NCBI GenBank assembly: GCA_051453625.1
Contig: JBOZIK010000001.1
Location: 63,642,255 to 63,691,404 of the forward strand
Source of the DNA: Welwitschia mirabilis
Lineage: Eukaryota; Gnetophyta; Gnetopsida; Welwitschiales
Length of the DNA: 49,150 bases
Direction: 5' to 3'
Shown here piece by piece: positions 43,596 to 49,150 of this stretch. A program made the position numbers and the translations under genes. The notes under the pieces are model-generated. The model worked only from the letters and a program-made list of their open reading frames with translations. It did no database searches and was not told the origin of the DNA. The stretch's first letter is position 1. Each line of letters begins with the position of its first letter.

Positions 43596-44835
43596 TTTAA
43601 TGTCTAATTATAAGTATATGATTGGGTATTTTAAGTAGTTTTATAGGACATTAGATAATTTTAAGTAGAGTTTTGATAATAATAAGGAGCTAACACGATT
43701 ATCATGAAAATATACAATATTCATTATATTTGACAGCATTTCAAGCAAATTATGAGACTTTTCATATGAAGAAGAGTTTAATGGTCAAAGAGGCTAATCT
43801 TATGCAAGAAATGATTTTAATATTCCATCATCCACTTCATTATCTGAATGATCATATAGACAATAGAAGTCTGTAAGCTAACTAGGATACTAATTAGACC
43901 AAACTAGAAGCTGAGGTGGATCTCATCTAATGAGGCATCATCTCTTGTATCATACAGATGACAAATAGTATGATACCTAAAAATATCTATTATATCAAAC
44001 TTCATCTAACTTCTGCAATGTCTCATGCATCTTCTTATGTCTTCATTAGATTTTTTTGTTTGCATCTATTAAATTTATTTCTTTAGTATCTTAAATGTAA
44101 TAAATACCCTCCCCACCCTCAACTCTAACTTGTATCTTCTTTTTTATGAAAAATTCTTATGGTAAGAGATCAAATAATAGGAGAGTCATTCATTGTTACT
44201 AATATAAGTCTTCTTTGGTATTGGGTTGTGTTTCTTTCATTGAGGTGCTACTACTTTATAATACAAATGATGGTTCACTTTTAATCAAACCTATATTTTT
44301 CTTATATATTTTCTTATGTGCATCTCTTTTATGGTTTATGTTGATTATGATTCTTTGATAGCTTCATACTTGATATGGATCACAAGGGCAACTTTTTTAA
44401 GGTTAAAACTACTAGAGTATCTACATTGCATTACATTTTCTATTTCATAGCATTATATCACATGCTTTTCATATTTTGTTTAATGTTCCTGATAGCTTAG
44501 CTTAGTTAGGGTTTAGTGACAGTTTTACTTGATTAATCTAAGTTATACAACATTAATCTCTGTAATAGGTTGATTTGGTAGTTAGATAAATATTTTATTT
44601 AGATTAGTTTTTGCATTTCATTACATAGTTTGTTTCCTTTGAATTGTGTCTTGCATTATTATTTAGTTTTATCTACTTAAAAGAAGATGAAAAAAATATT
44701 TTATTTCAAATCAATTCTCTTGCTTGTCACCTATGCCTTTGATGAATTACAACATTTAGGTTTACTCCCATTTATACTAGTGCATGTATTTTCTAAAAAT
44801 ATTTGTGATTCATAAGATTTGATAAAGGACATAAA
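43595..44835. mobile_element. 1.2-kb insertion in Copia copy 2 integrase, possible solo LTR
   Basis: Copy 2 matches copy 1 up to about ATGTTGAATCATGAAAA and again from ACATATGGAATGAAGTAATG at ~44862. The intervening ~1.2 kb has no counterpart in copy 1. Left part: TTTTATAGGACATTAGATAATTTTAAG, a type of sequence seen in plant retrotransposon LTRs. No protein motif, PBS or internal domain is visible, so a solo LTR is the simplest reading. AAAGGACAT occurs near both edges (43586 and 44824) and might be a duplication, although it is long for an LTR element. Confidence 0.45.
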
Positions 44836-44965
44836 TGACTGCACAAATACATACCACAACATACATATGGAATGAAGTAATGTATACTACAAACTACAAC
44901 AAAAAACTCATCAACTTGCATAACTTGGAAAATACACATTAAATTGCTAGTTAAGAAGAGGTGGG
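44836..44965 (+). pseudogene. Copia copy 2 integrase, last fragment
   Basis: ACATATGGAATGAAGTAATG, then TATACTACAAACTACAAC and AACTTGGAAAATACACATT, align with copy 1 at 16668-16760 (WNKAMYTTNY block). The match fades at about 44955, just before base composition changes. Confidence 0.75.
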
Positions 44966-45756
44966 ATAATAGGTTATAGAGGTAGGATGGTGTTAAAGAT
45001 TAACATACACATGCATGGTAACATAGTTTATATCCATGTAGCCTGAGAAAGATCCACCGTTGTGGTGAGGTGTACTTAGTGTAAATGACCTTCCTCCAAC
45101 TGGTCTGCTTGCATGACTTCTATTAAGGAACCGGTGTGTGCAGGGGTGTAATCCCATAGTTATGACGGAGCCTTTGTGGGTGAGGAGCCTATGTGAGGCA
45201 ACTTCAGCATGCGATCCTGGCTACCAGGCCTTTATGTAACTCATACACTTTATCATATTTCCGGTAGTTGTTCCATAAACACCGCTACATGTCGGCATAT
45301 TCTTCATCTGCATGTGATGCACTGGCCCTGATACAGACTATCGATCATAGCACAAACTCTGTCCTTCACCCCTTAGTAATTCTAGCTACTGTTCCTGAAT
45401 ACTAGTCACTAGTTGTTGAGGTAACTCACTAAACCTAGTACGCGGAGGAGGAAGTGGTTGCACATGGGAAAGGCCCATCAAGTGAGTAATGCCATCCACT
45501 CTTTTATGGAATGTCACACATGTATGTGGAAGGTGCGGGACACATAAGAATAAAAGGGAGATTGTCTTGAACTAGTATTGAATGTATCCAACATCTGAAA
45601 TGGTCTTGACACACCGCTACATTAGGCAAACAAACATGTGATATGGCATAAGTGTTCCGGCTAGATGAACCAGCCAACATAAGTGAACCGATCCCCTTAG
45701 TTTTCACATCTGGCTATTTTGCTTCTATAACTAGTGCAGGGATGCATACCAAACTA

Positions 45757-46035
45757 TCAGGGTTCTTTGGCTAACCTGCGAATAGTTCCAAGTATGTGGG
45801 GAGTAGACATACTATCAGAACGTGAACTAAATAGGGTCCCGCTACAGGCTATAGGGATAGCATAGGAGGGTGTTACCAGCTGATCACATGATACTATATC
45901 TGCTGTCAGGAGCCATGGTATAGTTCCAACTACCCCAATATCAGAGACTGCTCTTTCAGATATATAGTCGGTGGGAGATTCATACCCCATATGTGTGTCA
46001 AGAATGGAAGCCCAATACTCTAGCGCAAGATTCAT
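45757..46035 (-). CDS. Longest gap-free ORF of the compositional island
   Basis: 92 codons on the minus strand, from MNLALEYWASILDTHMGYES to an IRRLAKEP end. Mixed composition with no membrane segment, repeat or known motif. In DNA of this base composition such a length is expected by chance over 3 kb of sequence and six frames, so I list it only because nothing else in the island is longer. Confidence 0.12.
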   Translation of the reverse strand: MNLALEYWASILDTHMGYESPTDYISERAVSDIGVVGTIPWLLTADIVSCDQLVTPSYAIPIACSGTLFSSRSDSMSTPHILGTIRRLAKEP

Positions 46036-46396
46036 ATAAGAACGGCTGGTATGTGAACATAGAGCATTTATTCGTATGTCTTGTACACCCAGGAAAGGGG
46101 ATCTCTTTGGTTATGTGAGTATGGTTAGTAGCATGAACCTATAACCCTTACATGTTCTGGTTACCTTGGATGATGGTTCTCGTCTACACAAATAGCAGCT
46201 ATAGCGAGTTGGATTACCCTGGCCACAACCACCCCTGGTATATCATAATACATGAAGGTAGTCCACTGTCAATAACTGTTCCTCTTCATCTACGTAATTA
46301 GTGTAGGTATGCCTGGGAACGCTAACTTAATACTATAGCCACTGGTAAACTATTACAGGTACCACAACCACAACCTCACAAGTTCTGAGAGGCAGT

Positions 46397-46672
46397 TTGC
46401 AAGGCTACGTAGGTTTTGTAGGTTACTCAATTCATGCAGGCACTAGTTCTAGTGTTATTATAGTAGGACGTGAGCTAGTGATGTCTCAACCAGTAGGTTT
46501 ACTACAAACCCCTGCCCTGACTCAGTTGATTAGCCAATGGAATAGTGACACCCCTAAGTGTGCTGGACAACAATGGCTCATTCCCCCGCAGTGGCTACAA
46601 TCAGGGAGGCAGTTCTATAGTGGAGAGTTATGTAGAAACAGGATGCGTAATATTAGCTCTGCTGGTTTGTAG
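46397..46672 (+). CDS. Second ORF of the compositional island
   Basis: About 91 codons from a TTG start, QGYVGFVGYSIHAG... to RNISSAGL. No motif recognised. A 63-codon frame overlaps it in another phase. Probably chance. Confidence 0.1.
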   Translation: MQGYVGFVGYSIHAGTSSSVIIVGRELVMSQPVGLLQTPALTQLISQWNSDTPKCAGQQWLIPPQWLQSGRQFYSGELCRNRMRNISSAGL

Positions 46673-47057
46673 TTTCTACATCTGGTGCACTCGGTGTTAT
46701 GGAGTCCGTACGCTCTATATATCCCTCGGCGTGTAACTATTCATGGCCTATGAGTTTGAGCAACAACTAGTTAGTTGTGTACTGATACAGTGAGTAATAA
46801 GTATCCTTCATTCCATAGCCCACACCCCCTGCCATATACAGTGGAGTGAATCACCTTAGCATCAATCCTGCTACCCACACCTGGCAACGTGATGCAACTC
46901 CAAACCCTTCATGACTACCAGTACAACCACCCCTACTTCGTAACATAAGCCCTACATTGTGCTACATAGGAAGCTGGCTTGGCTACATATCCCCACCATC
47001 ATTAACAAGTCTAGGCGTGCCATGTCTCGAGTAGGGTGTGTTGGTTGGCAGTTCTCT

Positions 47058-47621
47058 NNNNNNNNNNNNNNNNNNNNNNNNNNNNNNNNNNNNNNNNNNN
47101 NNNNNNNNNNNNNNNNNNNNNNNNNNNNNNNNNNNNNNNNNNNNNNNNNNNNNNNNNNNNNNNNNNNNNNNNNNNNNNNNNNNNNNNNNNNNNNNNNNNN
47201 NNNNNNNNNNNNNNNNNNNNNNNNNNNNNNNNNNNNNNNNNNNNNNNNNNNNNNNNNNNNNNNNNNNNNNNNNNNNNNNNNNNNNNNNNNNNNNNNNNNN
47301 NNNNNNNNNNNNNNNNNNNNNNNNNNNNNNNNNNNNNNNNNNNNNNNNNNNNNNNNNNNNNNNNNNNNNNNNNNNNNNNNNNNNNNNNNNNNNNNNNNNN
47401 NNNNNNNNNNNNNNNNNNNNNNNNNNNNNNNNNNNNNNNNNNNNNNNNNNNNNNNNNNNNNNNNNNNNNNNNNNNNNNNNNNNNNNNNNNNNNNNNNNNN
47501 NNNNNNNNNNNNNNNNNNNNNNNNNNNNNNNNNNNNNNNNNNNNNNNNNNNNNNNNNNNNNNNNNNNNNNNNNNNNNNNNNNNNNNNNNNNNNNNNNNNN
47601 NNNNNNNNNNNNNNNNNNNNN
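47058..47621. other. Assembly gap (564 N) in the island
   Basis: The bases just before it (TGTGTTGGTTGGCAGTTCTCT, ending at 47057) recur just after it with two changes (47632-47652). Confidence 0.97.
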
Positions 47622-47887
47622 TCAATTAGGATGTGTTGGCTAGCAGTTCTCTAAGCGTTAGTGGCTGGGGTTGTAACGAGCAGGTGAAGGAAACTAGAAG
47701 CGTGAGTGCCGGCAGGGCAGCTAGTACGGCTTGCTATCCACTACTACCACCGTACACTAGTACAGACAACACCTGGTGAACTCGACTACCAGCGGCTTTA
47801 TACACGGCTTCCATGTTCACTCACTCTACTGCTGGTTTTCTCACACAGTAACGTATGTGGGCAGGACTGTCATTACATATGCAGGCA

Positions 47888-48684
47888 NNNNNNNNNNNNN
47901 NNNNNNNNNNNNNNNNNNNNNNNNNNNNNNNNNNNNNNNNNNNNNNNNNNNNNNNNNNNNNNNNNNNNNNNNNNNNNNNNNNNNNNNNNNNNNNNNNNNN
48001 NNNNNNNNNNNNNNNNNNNNNNNNNNNNNNNNNNNNNNNNNNNNNNNNNNNNNNNNNNNNNNNNNNNNNNNNNNNNNNNNNNNNNNNNNNNNNNNNNNNN
48101 NNNNNNNNNNNNNNNNNNNNNNNNNNNNNNNNNNNNNNNNNNNNNNNNNNNNNNNNNNNNNNNNNNNNNNNNNNNNNNNNNNNNNNNNNNNNNNNNNNNN
48201 NNNNNNNNNNNNNNNNNNNNNNNNNNNNNNNNNNNNNNNNNNNNNNNNNNNNNNNNNNNNNNNNNNNNNNNNNNNNNNNNNNNNNNNNNNNNNNNNNNNN
48301 NNNNNNNNNNNNNNNNNNNNNNNNNNNNNNNNNNNNNNNNNNNNNNNNNNNNNNNNNNNNNNNNNNNNNNNNNNNNNNNNNNNNNNNNNNNNNNNNNNNN
48401 NNNNNNNNNNNNNNNNNNNNNNNNNNNNNNNNNNNNNNNNNNNNNNNNNNNNNNNNNNNNNNNNNNNNNNNNNNNNNNNNNNNNNNNNNNNNNNNNNNNN
48501 NNNNNNNNNNNNNNNNNNNNNNNNNNNNNNNNNNNNNNNNNNNNNNNNNNNNNNNNNNNNNNNNNNNNNNNNNNNNNNNNNNNNNNNNNNNNNNNNNNNN
48601 NNNNNNNNNNNNNNNNNNNNNNNNNNNNNNNNNNNNNNNNNNNNNNNNNNNNNNNNNNNNNNNNNNNNNNNNNNNNNNNNNNNN
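47888..48684. other. Assembly gap (797 N) in the island
   Basis: Run of undetermined bases. The long frames spanning it on both strands are N-only artefacts. Confidence 0.99.
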
Positions 48685-49150
48685 TGAGTGCAATGCATTA
48701 GAGATCCAATATGGTTTGGAACGCCCCACCATTGTGCTTGCGGCTAAGGCATTAGGGTTATGTGTGTCATATCCATTCGATACTATTGATTGAACTCTGT
48801 CGGTCCCCACACTCATATATAACTACTGCTGGCATCACTGACAGTAATCGAGAAGGTGACGCGTGTGCTTTACGATTCCCAAAGGACCTGCCTTTCATTC
48901 CTGACCTCAGTGAAACTGGCCTGGTGAGCTAGACATATAGAAATCTCTCTGGTCACTTTGCTTAGGGGCTACTCTAATTGGCTATTCCTTAATGTGATAC
49001 GCGTAACTACATAAGAAGCCTCAGCTTTGAGTGAACATGGACTCTGGCCCTACTGACTCTGTGGAAGGCCCCACCTCCTTGTATAACCATAACCATTTGT
49101 GAGTGAAAAACCCGTGACTGAGTTCATAGCATGAACGACCCAATCTACAG

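Larger units (their letters stand above)
33146..44965 (+). mobile_element. Copia (Tork-like) copy 2, truncated, twice interrupted
   Basis: Starting at the shared LTR, the homology to copy 1 continues past the PBS (AGAGGTTAAAAGATGTTRC, then AATAACTTTTAGTATTAG). It breaks at ~33220 where element C enters, with about 150 bp of copy 1 sequence missing, and resumes at 41767. It runs through gag, protease and integrase to ~43595, where a 1.2-kb insertion intervenes. It resumes at ~44840-44965 with the integrase block ATGAAGTAATGTATACTACA. There it ends at the compositional switch near 44970, so reverse transcriptase, RNase H and a third LTR are not present. Confidence 0.75.
44970..49150. other. Unidentified compositional island
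   Basis: From about 44970 to the window end G+C rises to nearly half, long A/T runs disappear, and CpG is present at ordinary levels. CTAG and TAG/CTA words are frequent (for example ACTAGTCACTAGTTG at 45405-45419, ACTAGTTCTAGTG at 46442, ACAACTAGTTAGTTG at 46763). No LTR, PBS, tandem period, RNA gene or known protein motif is visible. The longest true frames are 60-92 codons. Two gaps (47058-47621, 47888-48684) lie inside. The left border falls inside the Copia integrase, without N's. Confidence 0.7.

Noticed and set aside
45504-45707. 67-codon minus-strand ORF in the island
   Set aside because: Short, no motif, length expected by chance at this base composition.
47706-48816. ORFs of 285-331 codons on both strands
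   Set aside because: They consist mostly of undetermined bases across the gap 47888-48684. The same applies to long frames over the gaps at 1855, 4070, 5108, 12471, 26809 and 47058.
44970-49150. Bacterial contamination or organelle insert as firm explanation of the island
   Set aside because: CTAG is abundant, whereas many bacteria avoid it. There are no long ORFs and no recognisable organelle genes. I cannot exclude non-genic mitochondrial DNA, so this stays open rather than claimed.

Overview
The window reads as nuclear DNA from a plant, almost certainly an angiosperm. It is dominated by old LTR retrotransposons of plant lineages: Athila, Tork-like and Sirevirus-like Copia, and chromovirus-like Gypsy. 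Primer-binding sites match the plant initiator tRNA-Met, or the TGGCGCC type used by Athila. One stretch resembles a plastid phosphate transporter. I cannot name the species. Bases 1-44970 are very AT-rich, with few CpGs and many in-frame stops, as expected of long-methylated heterochromatin. I see no intact protein-coding gene, no tRNA or rRNA gene, and no CRISPR array. Eleven runs of N interrupt the sequence.

Layout. 1-1500: a less degenerate, possibly low-copy segment that may hold the broken start of a minus-strand gene. 1500-5614: the 3' end of a Gypsy element (A), with pol tail, polypurine tract and a 2.3-kb LTR that is followed by a primer-binding-site-like sequence. 5732-13354: a degenerate Athila element with both LTRs, a TATA box in each, a PBS and a readable protease relic. 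13985-33145: a Tork-like Copia element whose reverse transcriptase is split by a 13.8-kb Gypsy element (B, 17313-31120) with a perfect AAAAT target duplication. Element B has no recognisable gag-pol. It carries an antisense head-to-tail array of a TRIM-like mini-retrotransposon (about 21045-23490), a relic of a PHT2;1-type phosphate transporter (about 26281-26602) and a G-quadruplex-type G-run.

33146-44965: past its 3' LTR the Copia sequence starts again at a PBS, so two Copia copies are joined head to tail through a shared LTR. The second copy is interrupted by a Sirevirus-like element (C, about 33220-41766) that keeps gag, a protease relic and an env-like region but has lost most of pol. 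It is interrupted again by a 1.2-kb insertion (about 43595-44835). 44970-49150: an abrupt change to balanced base composition, rich in CTAG, with no recognisable genes and with two large gaps. This is the least explained part of the window.

Nothing here appears to work as a pathway. The relations are structural: elements inserted into elements, LTR-sharing tandems, and fragments carried between LTRs. The relative order of events can be read from what interrupts what.
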